A DNA stretch of 38,990 nt, taken from Calcarisporiella thermophila CBS 279.70. Its lineage: Eukaryota; Calcarisporiellomycota. The position numbers and the translations under genes were made by a program. Below are positions 21,676 through 34,854 of the stretch, piece after piece. A model generated the notes under the pieces. That model was given only the letters and a program-made list of their open reading frames with translations, was not told the DNA's origin and did no database searches. The stretch lies in contig NW_027192219.1 of the NCBI RefSeq assembly GCF_041956535.1, forward strand, positions 19,393 to 58,382, read 5' to 3'. Position 1 is the first letter of the stretch. Each line of letters starts with the position of its first letter.

Positions 21676-22596
21676 TTAAGACGCCAGGGTCAGCTTGGAC
21701 AATTTGTCGCTTAAATCCACCTTCCCCTCTTTGTCGTTTCCAACCAGAGGCTTTCCAGCCTCCTCATCGTTCAGAATATCCTCCTCTTCGTCCAAGAGCA
21801 AAGAGCTTATTCTTGGCCACGCGTCGGGGCGTGTCGGGCACACCACGGACTTCAGTTTGGAGAGTATATCTGCATTGTTGTTGTTCTGGCGGTGATTTGA
21901 CTGTAGGAGAGTGAGTAGATGATGGTAGAGCTCTTCGGAAGAAAGGAGCACGCGAATGGTTGAGAGTGTCTCAATATCAAACCCTAGAGAGTGCAATATG
22001 CCTGAATTAGTGTGTGGGGGGGAGGGGGTTGGAGTTGCAAAGATGTCGTGGATAACTCACCGAATTCATCGCAAATTTCGGCCTCTAGCATCACTATCTC
22101 AACAGCCAAACGCTTCTCAGGCACTTTTGCCAGTACTTCCTGTACTCCTCGCATAATCTCCTCATGCTCCACATTCAGATCTCCAAGACGCAGAGCATTA
22201 AGATATTGCGAGAATGCTTCTCCACCACCTATCGCTTGCTCGACGCGTGAAAGCACATCCATAATCTGGGCTAGTTGACGAAGCGTGTGAGCGAAATGGT
22301 CATCACGCGATGCTCGATCGAGGTGCTGAGTGGCAGCAAGAACAAGAGCAGGATCGGCCGATCTAGAAGCGATGGCAGCAATGGTGTTTGAATTTTGCAC
22401 TACTGGGTCTTGGGTCGTCACTAAAGCCTTTAGGAGATCGGAAAATTCTTGGTTGGGAAAAAAAAAGAATGAAGTAAGAAAGTCTTCAATTGAATTCTCA
22501 TATATGTTTACCGCAGTCGTCCGGAAGAGACTCCCTAACGGCGGTAAGCCATTCATAGAGTTTAAGTTCGGGTGTTGCGGGCGTGGTCTGCTCCAT
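21676..22596 (-). CDS. Hypothetical helical protein, 265 aa
   Basis: Three exons: 22512-22596, 22061-22447, 21676-22001; phases close (28 codons+1, 129 codons, 108 codons plus stop). No family recognised. The sequence reads as all-helical repeats, for example DPALVLAATQHLDRAS, HTLRQLAQIMDVLSRVEQAI and VEIVMLEAEICDEFG, suggesting a HEAT/ARM- or TPR-like solenoid. An acidic stretch (LLLDEEEDILNDEEAG) precedes the C-terminus. The start used is MEQTTPATPE at 22596; an in-frame ATG at 22734 would add 46 aa but leave only 39 bp to the divergent XLF gene. It shares a promoter with XLF. Confidence 0.75.
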
Positions 22597-22773
22597 TTGT
22601 TTCGTGTTGGAGAAATAAAGAAGAGAGCTGATAAAAAAAATATCCGCTTTATACAGATCGATCGTCTTCGTACTTGTGGCGTGGAGAATGGATTCAAATT
22701 CCTCGTGTTGAATATTCGTCGAAATATCCTGCAAAATTACCTGTAATTTTATGGAATAAAACGACTAACAGGA

Positions 22774-24011
22774 ATGCAGTTCAACCGTCAACACCATGCT
22801 GCACTCCTCACAGTTCCTTTGCGTCCCTTACCAGCAACTAGCTTCCTTCTAGTCAAGTTTCTCTTTCGAGACGCAGACTACATTATACTTGCGACCGATC
22901 TCAAAAGGCTATGGTATGAAGCTGCGGACGAGAACTCGATCGGCCAGAAAATCGATCAGTCCCAGTTAGGGACAGAGATACGCTCATTTCTATCTATTCT
23001 GAGGGAAATGCTGGAGAGACCCCAGAAAGAGGCTAGCATCAAATTTAGTGACGAAAAGGTATATTAAACAGCTTTTACGTGTTCTTGATAGTTCGAGTAA
23101 ATTCTCTCCTCCTTTTATATTTCTCCATAAGCTAATTATAACCCTAACCAGATGTCATGGTCTAGTAGAGATAGTATGGGATTTTGTGTGCACCGCCGTC
23201 CATCCTGAGGGGGAGGTAACGCCCGAAGAGCTCTTCTTTTCCCATGTAACCCTTCCGTTGGCTATTTTTGCGTCCGCCGCGTACCAGCAGGTTAACATGC
23301 TTGAGGATGTAGCACACAAAAAGGACCGGGAGATAATCAAAGCCCAAAAGTTATTGAAGGAGGCAGGATACTCCGCACATGCTCTCAGTTAGTTATTTAC
23401 ACTTTCGTTCCTCGCGAACTATGTAGCTTATTTCTGCATCTTTGATAATTTGATCGATAGAAAGTGAGTCGAAAGACTCGAAGAGCTCTGCTGTAGAAGA
23501 CAGCCTGAAGGAGGTGATTTTCTTTCTTTTTTTTTTCGCAATGAGGATGCTAACATCCTGTGTCCTAGTCTATCTCCAACTCTTCCCTCTCAAAAGTCTA
23601 CGAGTTTTTCAAGCAAGACTCCATTTCATCCCTGTTACAATATGCAATGAAGGCCCAGTTTCCTGAAGGTAACGTCGGAAGATTTTGATTTGCATCCCAT
23701 TGCCAATCTATAAACGTCAAATCTGATCCAGTCACCCTTTCATTACCACAGCTTCTACACCTTTTTCGTTACTGGAGCAATCCACTCAAAAATCCCTTGG
23801 AAGCTCTCCTATATCTCCTGAAAATCTCCCCACAGCAATTTCTAGTGATGAAGGTATGGATTCCACGATAAAGGCTGAAGACTTGGCTCTTCCTAGCGGA
23901 GCAAATAGTTCACCCATATATCGGGAAAAAAAACGACGGGAGCAGCAAAAGAAAGCCCTTGAGGAAGCAAAAGAGGAGCTGACGAAGAGGAAAAGGAAGA
24001 AACTGCTATGA
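22774..24011 (+). CDS. NHEJ1: XLF/NHEJ1 (Nej1) homologue
   Basis: Non-homologous end-joining factor expected to bridge DNA ends with XRCC4-ligase IV and Ku. The N-terminal head aligns with human XLF from memory: LVKFLFRDADYIILATDLKRLW (as two blocks), then IVWDFVCTAV and ILREMLERPQKEASIKF. The coiled-coil start VNMLEDVAHKKDREIIKAQ matches XLF's equivalent helix. Exons: 22774-23096 (see below), 23166-23387, 23461-23513, 23569-23668, 23752-24011. To include the strand YIKQLLRVLDSS (23060-23095), one base must be skipped near the A run at 23054-23057, suggesting an assembly or real +1 frameshift. Without it, an intron 23059-23170 also closes the frame (304 versus 318 aa). The protein ends TKRKRKKLL, like the basic Ku-binding tail of XLF. 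Confidence 0.85.
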
Positions 24012-24400
24012 TACCACGGATAACCAATACAGATTGGTGGCGTGATATATTTGCGACAAAAATTCAATAAATCATATATATTTACATATGTATTTATGTA
24101 TTTTCACTATAATGTTTGGAATACACTTTGATGCCTGCTGAAAGTGGCGGGAAAACCTCTGGGGTAAGTCAGGGAACGAGGGTCCATTTATTCAGACTAC
24201 TTGGAACATTTCTTGACAAAATATAAAATGCATCTTGATATATTACAAGCGAGTGAGACATCGGGATCGAGTGAAAATAGAGTCTTCGTATACAACCCGG
24301 AATCACTAATGAATGCAGAAAAAAAAATGATATACATATATATTGTGGATATTTGTGGAAATAGGTGATGAAAAGTAAAATGGGCCCGATCAATTTGTCC
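24012..24400. other. Convergent intergenic, XLF / RING gene
   Basis: 389 bp, AT-rich, tail-to-tail. No feature beyond the expected 3' UTRs. Confidence 0.5.
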
Positions 24401-27234
24401 TCATGAATATGAAGGCTGATGGATGGGTGGGGAGTTGACCAAAGGAGCAATCTCACTTAGGTTGAATCGACTATCAATAAGAAAGCATCAGTGTCATCGT
24501 CCCATTCCATCCAAGAGAAACTCATAATTTACCAGATCGGACACGATCCACTCATTTTTAACCATTGAACGATGCATGAATGATGGAATAGATGATTACA
24601 CGGTAGCAAAAGCCCTATCTCGCCAATTGAATAGAGCTCCTGACACACTGCGCAGCCCATCTCTTTTGCCACATGCTCTTTTTTAATTTCTGCCTTGGCA
24701 AGGCTCTTGATCACTCTGTCAGAGGCAGGAAGCGGGCGAATTTCACTATGGAAAATTAAGGTCTATGTCATTACATACAAACGCTTCGCTAAGAAGAGTA
24801 GCTTTACCTAGCCTGGTCCATTGACTGATTGAGGACATCCTGCAGCTCTTCTTCACTCCATACATAATCGCCAGCCTGAGCATGAGAGTCAGCCATGTCA
24901 GAGAGTTCTGCGAGCCGCTCGTTTTCGAGAAGAGTTTGGTAAACTAGCTCAGCATTTAAATCACGCGAGCTCTGCAGCTCCAGTTGACGAATCCGCTCCT
25001 CAAGTCGATATCGTCGGTTCACTCGGGCGAATCTAAGGGAAACCATAATTAATAACCATCGATAACCTCATTTTGACGTCATTATGGGCATACGAGGCAA
25101 TCATGGGTCGAATTCGCTGCATGGTATTTTCAAAGAGTTCGCTTTCGGCTTCTTCCTCGCGCTCCTCTTCCAAATAGCTGTTCCGAAGCCACTGCAATCT
25201 CTGCTCGGTCTCCATCTGCATAATGCGCAGAAGCCGCTGCGCGCTTTCTGAAATGTTCCGCGCCCACATTGTGGAAAAACCGTACTCCGATGTAGAAGCA
25301 GTATTGCTGCGAATAATGTCGCGAAGTATGTTAATAAACTGCTCGGCGGCATGCATGCCCGTGCTATTATCGCCGTTGGCTGCTTCCGATGCCAAATAGA
25401 CACTTCCATCATCCTCGCTCTCCTCATTTTCCTCGTCGTTTTCAAATTCAGAGGCGGTTTCCCACTCGAACTGCTGTCTCGACCAAAATCCCTCCTCTCC
25501 CTCCCCGTTTCCCTCTCTAGGTTCATCCTCGCTTTCTTCTGCCGCTGCCTCAGCCATCCAGGAATGTACCAGTCGGAAATTGGTTTCCAAGTCACCTCTT
25601 CTGGGGTCGACCTCTCCATCCTCGCCATCACGGCGCGAATCTCCATCGGTGCTCTCTTCATCCCATGCTGGGTGGGAAATCGGTTCGGCTGTAGTATTGG
25701 AATTTTCCAGCCGATCGTAGATTTCTTTCATCTCCTGCATAGTACGACAGAAAAGGTTCCTATTTAATATGCTTGTAATAATAGTTTCAAAGTTTGATTT
25801 TACTTCAGATGAGAGCAAAGTGTGACATGCAGGACAACGCAAACGGGGTATCCTCTGGGTCCATAAGAGTCGTGAATCATGAGAAATGCTATCCATGGTA
25901 TCGGAATAGGATTCGAAAAGGGAATACGTTTCACGATGAGGCTAGAGCAAAAATATATAAACAAATAAAACTTCGGTTCGCGCTCAATATATAGTTTAAT
26001 CAAGTAAGTACCCTGTAAGGGAAATGTGCATGACAGGAACGACACTCAATCCAACAACGAGACTGGGGCACGAAGGTGGGGTCACAATCACCTGGAACCT
26101 CTAAGGATGTGGAAAAAGCATCCGAAAGTGACTGAGAAAGTTGTACGGGTTAGAGTATGTCTGGGTAAAGTGGGAAGAAAAAAAAGCTTATATACACACC
26201 TCTAGTTCATAATGATTATTTTGTATGTCACGCTCCGAAGCACTATAAATATGCTCGTATAAACTACTGGTGCCTTCATTTTTCCGGCCGGATAAACCAT
26301 CGTCGTTGGCATCAGATATAATGGCAGACTCGGTATCATCGTGCTAAATTATGATGATTATAGCATCAACCGAATTAAATATAGGACCAGAGAAAAAAGT
26401 AACCAAAAATCACTCCTAACCTCCTCCAGAAGATCGCTCCCATAATCTCGGTAGCTGCTTAATCGTCTTTGCCAGCTCCAAATACTACGATTATCCACGT
26501 GAGAATATTCGGTACTTTCGCTAACAACACATGGGCGCGAATTTTCACTTGAGGCATCAGATTCGTTCTATATTATAAAATTATAAGACAATATATCAAT
26601 ATGCTTGAATTAGCCGTCATCATGAGTATATTTACTTCGCTCAAAGCAGACCGGTGTCTATAAATCATCTCGATGAAGTTATTACTCCTTGGTTCCTCAT
26701 TTAAACTAAAAATCGTGTCTCTTTCGGACGCCTCCCCAAATTCACTCTCATCCGACATCAGATCCAACTACAATAGGAGAGTATTATAATCTATTATTTT
26801 CAATATTTTCACGCCACTACAAATTCTATTACTTCAACTTCGCGTCCGGTTACGCTATGCGAATCTATTGAGCTAAATATGAATCCACAGTCATTGCATA
26901 AATATTGTGAATCGGGTCTGACTCTAGTGATTGCTCGACTCAAGAAGTTTTCGTGAACCCCTGCATCATCTGTGCCAATGTTTAGCATGTAAGAGCTAGT
27001 GGCAAACTTAATTCAAATGCATTGTTATTGTGAATTTAGCAAACTCCGCGTTATGGAAAAAGCTACCCGATCTAAATTTCTCCCATTACATCTAGAGCAT
27101 TGGATTCTCGAAGGGAGAGATGAAGGCTTGAATTCATCCCACTGGCTAGAATGAGTGGAGCCCGTGTCGCTATTAGTGTCGAAGATGTTCCACATACGGG
27201 GCACGCGAATGGCTTTTTTAAATTTCAATAACAA
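24401..27234 (-). CDS. RING-H2 E3 ligase-like protein with N-terminal zinc ribbons
   Basis: Model of ten exons, 759 aa: 27067-27234, 26821-27006, 26636-26767, 26421-26567, 26200-26343, 26012-26131, 25067-25941, 24808-25032, 24533-24745, 24401-24470; all phases close. Near the N-terminus are CSRC and CNDC pairs; in the middle CRSC (ECRSCHAHFPYR) and CPAC (RLRCPACHTLL), two probable zinc ribbons. A long acidic Ser/Glu-rich region follows, then a charged coiled coil. The C-terminal RING-H2 reads CAVCQELYSIGEIGLLLPC, NHLFHHSCIVQW, SCPIC, and the codon of its last Cys is split by the final intron. It is probably a ubiquitin ligase; the RNF126/RNF115-like layout is suggestive only. 25735-25803 (69 nt) may be a frame-neutral intron. 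The start could be Met at 27234 or a downstream Met. Confidence 0.8.
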
Positions 27235-27762
27235 TATAGGTAAGCTACAGTAGATCAGAATGGGCGACTAGATTCTAGTGGATTCGTTGGAGAAAAGTAG
27301 CTTTAATATAACGGATGTCAAAACCCAGTGGAGAATAGTTTTTTAGATACAAGAATTCGAAAAAATATTCAAAACTCGAAATGTCCATGTTACACGGTGA
27401 CGTTGCCAATAATGAAATAGAATTCGCCATTCTTGACTAGCGACGAGAATAAGGTGCGGTTCAAACCGATAACAACAGCGACTTTAAACCCTCTGGTCAA
27501 TGAAGGTATTTAGTGTATAAAGAATGCAAAAATATCCCTAGAAAAATCTTGCTATATCCTGTAATGTCATATATTGCCAATCCTCACTCAAAGATCATAG
27601 CGTTCATATTCTATGATAACCGGTTCTAATTACAACAAAATTGTTGGCAATTATCTGGTATGGTACATGATTACTAAGATAATATTAAACAAGGCCACAA
27701 TTTCTCTAAAGCTCAATCATATAAAAAAATGAGTTTAGTATTTTGAAAAAGCATATCAAGGC
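27235..27762. other. Intergenic, RING gene to tRNA
   Basis: About 530 bp, AT-rich, 5' side of the RING gene and 3' side of the tRNA. No ORF or repeat supported. Confidence 0.5.
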
Positions 27763-27768
27763 AAAAAA
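27763..27768 (-). terminator. Pol III terminator of tRNA-Lys
   Basis: Six T on the minus strand, two bases after the 3' end of the tRNA gene. Confidence 0.85.
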
Positions 27769-27770
27769 GC

Positions 27771-27842
27771 GCCCAACGTGGGGGTCGAACCCACAACCTT
27801 GAGATTAAGAGTCTCACGCTCTACCGATTGAGCTAGCCGGGC
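27771..27842 (-). tRNA. tRNA-Lys (anticodon CUU)
   Basis: 72-nt cloverleaf with no intron. Acceptor stem GCCCGGC/GTTGGGC (two G-U pairs), D arm GCTCAATCGGTAGAGC, anticodon stem-loop TGAGACTCTTAATCTCA with CTT, and T arm GTGGGTTCGACCCCCAC. The CCA end is not encoded. It is divergent from SDHC, whose ATG lies 113 bp away. Confidence 0.98.
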
Positions 27843-27955
27843 TGAGGCTGACATTGAGCCGAGACAAACGTATACAACCAGTTTTGTGGCGCAGCAGTTT
27901 TTTTATTCAAGTCATTAATGTGCCCCTGGTCGAACTTCAACATACTCTCCAAAGA

Positions 27956-28435
27956 ATGCTTGCTACTCGCTCCCTAATTCGTCTTAGTGCGCTCACTCCC
28001 GCTCTCCAACGCGCTACTCCAAGTATTCGCGTCCTGCATACAGAGGCAGAACAGAAGAAAATACAGCGCCCTCTCTCCCCATGGATGATCTACAAGCCTC
28101 AACTCACTTCAACACTATCCATCATGCATCGTGTAACTGGTGCAGCTCTCGCTACTGGTCTCTACGGGGTCGCCATCGCTTATGGTGTTGGACCCCTCGT
28201 AGGTGCTGAAATCAGCTCCGAAACCATTGTAGAAATGACATCCCAGATCCCGGCTGGCTTGAAGACTGCCGGCAAATTCGCACTGGCTTTCCCGTTTTGC
28301 TTCCATTCCCTCAATGGAATTCGGCATCTTATGTGGGATACGGGCAGGTCGCTCACTGTACCTGGAGTTTACAAGAGCGGATATATAGTCTTGGCTGGGA
28401 CGGTACTCGGTACAGGTTATTTGACGTTGTTTTAA
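27956..28435 (+). CDS. SDH3: Succinate dehydrogenase cytochrome b subunit (SDHC)
   Basis: 159-aa mitochondrial inner-membrane subunit of complex II, anchoring the catalytic dimer and binding heme b and ubiquinone. Single exon. The first ~27 residues are Arg/Ser/Leu-rich without acidic residues, a mitochondrial presequence. Family motifs: RPLSPWMIYKPQLTSTLSIMHRVTG (as RPLSPWMIY and SIMHRVTG), a quinone-site region, and HSLNGIRHLMWD, which carries the heme-ligand His. Three membrane segments are visible. The Met at 27956 is preferred over upstream in-frame starts because it begins a proper presequence. AATAAA occurs just after the stop (about 28443). Confidence 0.95.
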   Translation: MLATRSLIRLSALTPALQRATPSIRVLHTEAEQKKIQRPLSPWMIYKPQLTSTLSIMHRVTGAALATGLYGVAIAYGVGPLVGAEISSETIVEMTSQIPAGLKTAGKFALAFPFCFHSLNGIRHLMWDTGRSLTVPGVYKSGYIVLAGTVLGTGYLTLF

Positions 28436-29170
28436 GTATTTTGAATAAAACGGAAATATTGTGTTATAAAAAAAGTCTATTGTCACGGATTATCGAATGC
28501 ATTGCACTTGCTTCTTTTTATCCTGAATATGAAGACTTACCTGCCCTCTTTTCCCTCCAATTTATATGCTAAAGCGATTTTATATATGAACAATATTTGC
28601 ATGCCCTTTAACATGTAATGGTATACTAGTTTTATAATTGATGCTACCATGATTCTTGAAATTGGTATAAGGCGATAAATGCCATTACAAAAATATACTC
28701 ACAAAATCGTAATGTTGCTCCAATTGATAGTAAAACATGAATGGCTCTGAAGTAGTCAGCTTTATGATACCTTTCTCTTAATAGTGTGGATGTGCTAGAA
28801 AAACAGGTCTTCGGTATATTGTTTTCATATTTCTATCCCTACTATAACCTTAGCAAAACATCCTGATATAATCAAAATAGACATTGATTATGGCACGTGA
28901 CTTTTTGAAATGCCAGTGTGCGATATGTAGTATTAGATTGATGGTCAGTTGATTGGAAATGTTTGAAGAGACTCGAAGTTTAAGGAGTAGTGGAAAACAT
29001 TATTGAATGTAAATGAATTTTTATTTAAGAGTTCTAAAATTCCAGGTGTGAAATGCGAAACCTAGCGAGAATAAAGAGACGATTAGTACCGCTATTTATC
29101 ATTCCAATGAGATGCTCGTGAAGAAAATTTCTCAGCAGTAAAAGTTTTAGGTAGCAAGCGTGTCTTTTCT
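28436..29170. other. Intergenic, 3' of SDHC
   Basis: About 735 bp of AT-rich DNA with no supported ORF, RNA or repeat. Confidence 0.5.
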
Positions 29171-29444
29171 TCAAGAAAAACACGACCGAACTAAGGCGTC
29201 CAAACCAAGACTAGCCTGCCAGCAAAACGTTGGCAAGGGTTCATCCCAGCCCGACGCAGGTAGTTCAGTCAAGTTTCTCTGACAAATGCCTGAATCATCC
29301 TCGAAGAAAGTGGAGACAAATAAGAAGATTAAACTTACCTTTGAAGCAAATGGAAGAAGGACCAAAGCGATGATGTCGGATAAGGAAGAGAAGAATATAA
29401 ACAAAGGTTGAGAAGAGCAGAGCGATGCCTCTAGCACGCGACAT
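29171..29444 (-). CDS. Possible spliced small protein, 74 aa
   Basis: Weak model: exon 1 29339-29444, GT-AG intron of 49 nt, exon 2 29171-29289; the frame closes and the stop is TGA. The N-terminus is hydrophobic (GIALLFSTFVYILLFLI), either a signal anchor or a signal peptide; four Cys follow. A TATATATA run abuts the ATG, which is unusual. No similarity recognised. It could equally be non-coding 3' flank of the kinase gene. Confidence 0.3.
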
Positions 29445-29801
29445 ATATATACGAATGTAAACAACAAACATAAGCCACATAACATTTAAAGAACGCAACT
29501 TTCAAATCAAGCACAAAAATGAAGAGGCCGACTGGGAATAGATTAACTAAATAGGAAAGAAACAGGGAACATTGTAAACGAATTACATATGAGTACAAAC
29601 ATGAGAAGAGAGGAGTAGTGAATGAGATGGGAGAGGTGAGATGAGAGGGTATGCCATACTGTAGAACAAATTATGCCAGGTTGAAATATAACAAAGAGAG
29701 ATTAACACTTCTACTGAAAACTAATGATTTTACAATACAAATTACTAGATACCGCTTAAAACGGATTTAAATCACCCCGAACGCGCTTAAAGAGAACCTC
29801 C
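29445..29801. other. Intergenic, 3' of the PAK gene
   Basis: About 360 bp, A/G-rich, presumably the kinase 3' UTR. Nothing else seen. Confidence 0.4.
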
Positions 29802-32405
<2,604 letters not shown>

Positions 32406-32996
32406 GACTGAAACCTCTTAAATGAGCAGTAATGAAACTCGAGTACAAGAAGGTAAAATGAAGTAGAATGCTAAAAATGTGAAAAAAGAGAGGAGTGAAG
32501 AAGAAAAAAATACAGACAATTAAAGCAGAAGTCAAAAACTTCCACTTTCTGCTTGGGAAATAGCACGTTAGCCAATGCGTCTCCGACGGGAGCTTTAGAT
32601 AATGAAAAAGTAGAATATAAAAAGAGAATATGAAATTTTAAATGGAAAACGGAAAATAAAATAATAGGCGCAGCGAGGATAGGTTTTTCATTTTGTGAGA
32701 TATAAAAAAATGAGGTCTATGTGGGCCTTATGTAAAAATGTGTAGTTGTAAAACCTAGGAGGTGTAGGACCATGAGAAAACTTGACTCAAAACGTGTGTA
32801 ATAGTCTGGCACGTAAAGAGGGAGGTAAGATAGAGTTTTCCATTAGATCGCTACTTGACAACTCTCCTTCCCTCATGCCGTGGTGGCTTGTGAAGCCATG
32901 CAGAAATAAGTTAAATTGCTCAGATAAAATGATTTCGCATAAGTGTATTAGTTGGAGTTTTGCCACCTCTCCACCTGCGTCAAATTCCACAGAAGG
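32406..32996. promoter_or_regulatory. Divergent promoter region, PAK / EHD
   Basis: 591 bp between head-to-head PAK and EHD genes; A/G-rich near PAK. Both promoters must lie here, but I could not pick out a specific TATA box with confidence. Confidence 0.4.
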
Positions 32997-34638
32997 ATGG
33001 AGAGCAATAGTAACCGGTCTCGCATTTTGATCAACGATTCCGAACTTATACCTCTGATAGGCGAGCTTGCCACCATTTACCGAACACGAGTTCGGCCTCT
33101 TGAGGAACATTATAATTTTGCAGGGTTTCATTCACCCCCTCTATATGATGCCGATCTTGCTGCGAAGCCAATGGTGTTGCTGCTGGGCCAATACTCCACA
33201 GGAAAAACGACGTTCATTAGGAGACTGCTTGGACAGGCTTATCTTGGGGATCATATTGGGGTGGAACCAACGGTAGGTTTAAGGCACCAAGCAGGAGTGA
33301 CGATGCCCTCCTCATCCGATAATGTTTTCCATCTATTGTAGACCGATAAATTCGTAGCGGTTATGCATGGAAGCGAAGAAAGGGTGAGGATGAACTAGCT
33401 AATCTACAGAAGAAGAGATGATATTCAAATCATATCAAATCAGATTATACCCGGAAACGCTGCAGCCGTTGATACCGAGCTACCTTTTAGAGCCCTAAAC
33501 CGATTTGGTCAGCAGTTCCTTTCGCGTTTTCAAGTTTCCCAGTCGCCCGTACAGGCGTTGCAGAACTTCACCCTCATCGATTCGCCTGGTATTCTTGCTG
33601 GCGACAAACAGATCAATGTAAAGCCTCTTTCATATAGAATCTTGTTATCGGACGCTTATCCTAGCTTACTCATCGTTAGCGTGGCTATGACTTTCACGCC
33701 GCTATCGAGTGGTTTGTCGACCGCTCGGACCTTATTCTACTCTTTTTCGACGGATATAAGCTGGATGTTAGCAATGAGTTCAAGCAGGCAATATTGGGGC
33801 TTCGCGGTTATGAAGAAAAGGTACGCGTTATCCTGAACAAGTGCGATCTAGTTCCGCAGCAACAGTTGATGCGAATGTAAGAGGAAGGAAGAGAAATTCG
33901 GTCCTAGAAACCATCTAGCTTCTATAGGCTTATTATTATACTTGCATGTACATCTTTAGTTACGGAGCATTGATGTGGTCTTTGGGGAAGGTGGTTCAGA
34001 CTCCAGAAGTGATGCGCGTGTATCTTGTTTCATTTTGGGCAGAAAAACCGCCGCACTGCTATGAAGAAGCAAGAGAGCTTTTGGACAAAGAGCAGGTCGA
34101 CCTCCTACAGGATTTAAAGGACTTACCAAGGTAGTTTAGCTCTTTATTTTTTTTTTTTACAAATAACCTCGAAGAGGTTCTGAAGCTAACCCAAGCCCAC
34201 GCGTGGTTTAGAAATGCCCTCGTCAGAAAAATTAGTGATATCGTGAAACGTGCTCGAATAGCCAAGGTCCATGCCCATATCATTGGCCACCTGAAAAAGG
34301 AAATGCCTACAATGTTCGGCAAGAAATCCAAGCAAGCAGAACTTATCGCCAAGCTTGATCAGGTGTTCGTTAAGGTACAGCAGAAGCATTCATTGGCGCC
34401 AGGCGACTTTCCTAATGTCGAGCGATACAAGCAGAATTTGCGCAGCTATGATCTCCATAAATTCAACTCTCTAAAACCCTCCCTAATTGAGCGGGTGGAT
34501 GAAGCATTAAATACAGATATTCCCCGGCTTTTAAGGCGGCTTCCCCACTCGGAGGCGGAAGAGAGACAGATGTTGGGCCAAGCCGGATCTCCCGCAATTG
34601 ACCCGGCCCCCCCTCCGCCAGGTTACTCCCAGCAGTAG
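32997..34638 (+). CDS. EHD-family dynamin-like ATPase lacking an EH domain
   Basis: 428-aa membrane-remodelling ATPase of the EHD family (endocytic recycling). Six exons: 32997-33272, 33342-33383, 33444-33617, 33680-33876, 33960-34130, 34212-34638; all phases close. P-loop GQYSTGKTTF (~64-73), switch EPTTDKFVAVMHG, DxxG in LIDSPGILAG, NKxD as NKCD, then YGALMWSLGKV, VYLVSFW and the KRARIAKVHAHII helix, all diagnostic. The helical region continues to PGDFPNVERYKQNL and IPRLLRRLPHSE. It then ends in a short Pro-rich tail (PAPPPPGYSQQ). Animal EHDs continue for ~100 aa with a C-terminal EH domain; none is encoded here, nor an N-terminal one. Confidence 0.95.
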
Positions 34639-34854
34639 CCAAAAGTAATTACCCCAAAAGATATATCCTACAGATCAATAAATAGATATATCTATTGATC
34701 TCTATATCTGTTTATTCTAAGACTCTCACTGCACAAAACTTGTTTTGAAGTAATGCTCGTATAGAAGATAAAAATTAAACAGGACCCAACTTTCAAATAT
34801 ACAGCATTCTCTGCTCTTTCTTGATAAATAAACACAGGATGATACCAATATCTC

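Noticed and set aside
22597-22734. 46-aa upstream extension of the helical protein
   Set aside because: It would leave only 39 bp between divergent genes and looks hydrophobic and non-conserved; kept as an alternative start only.
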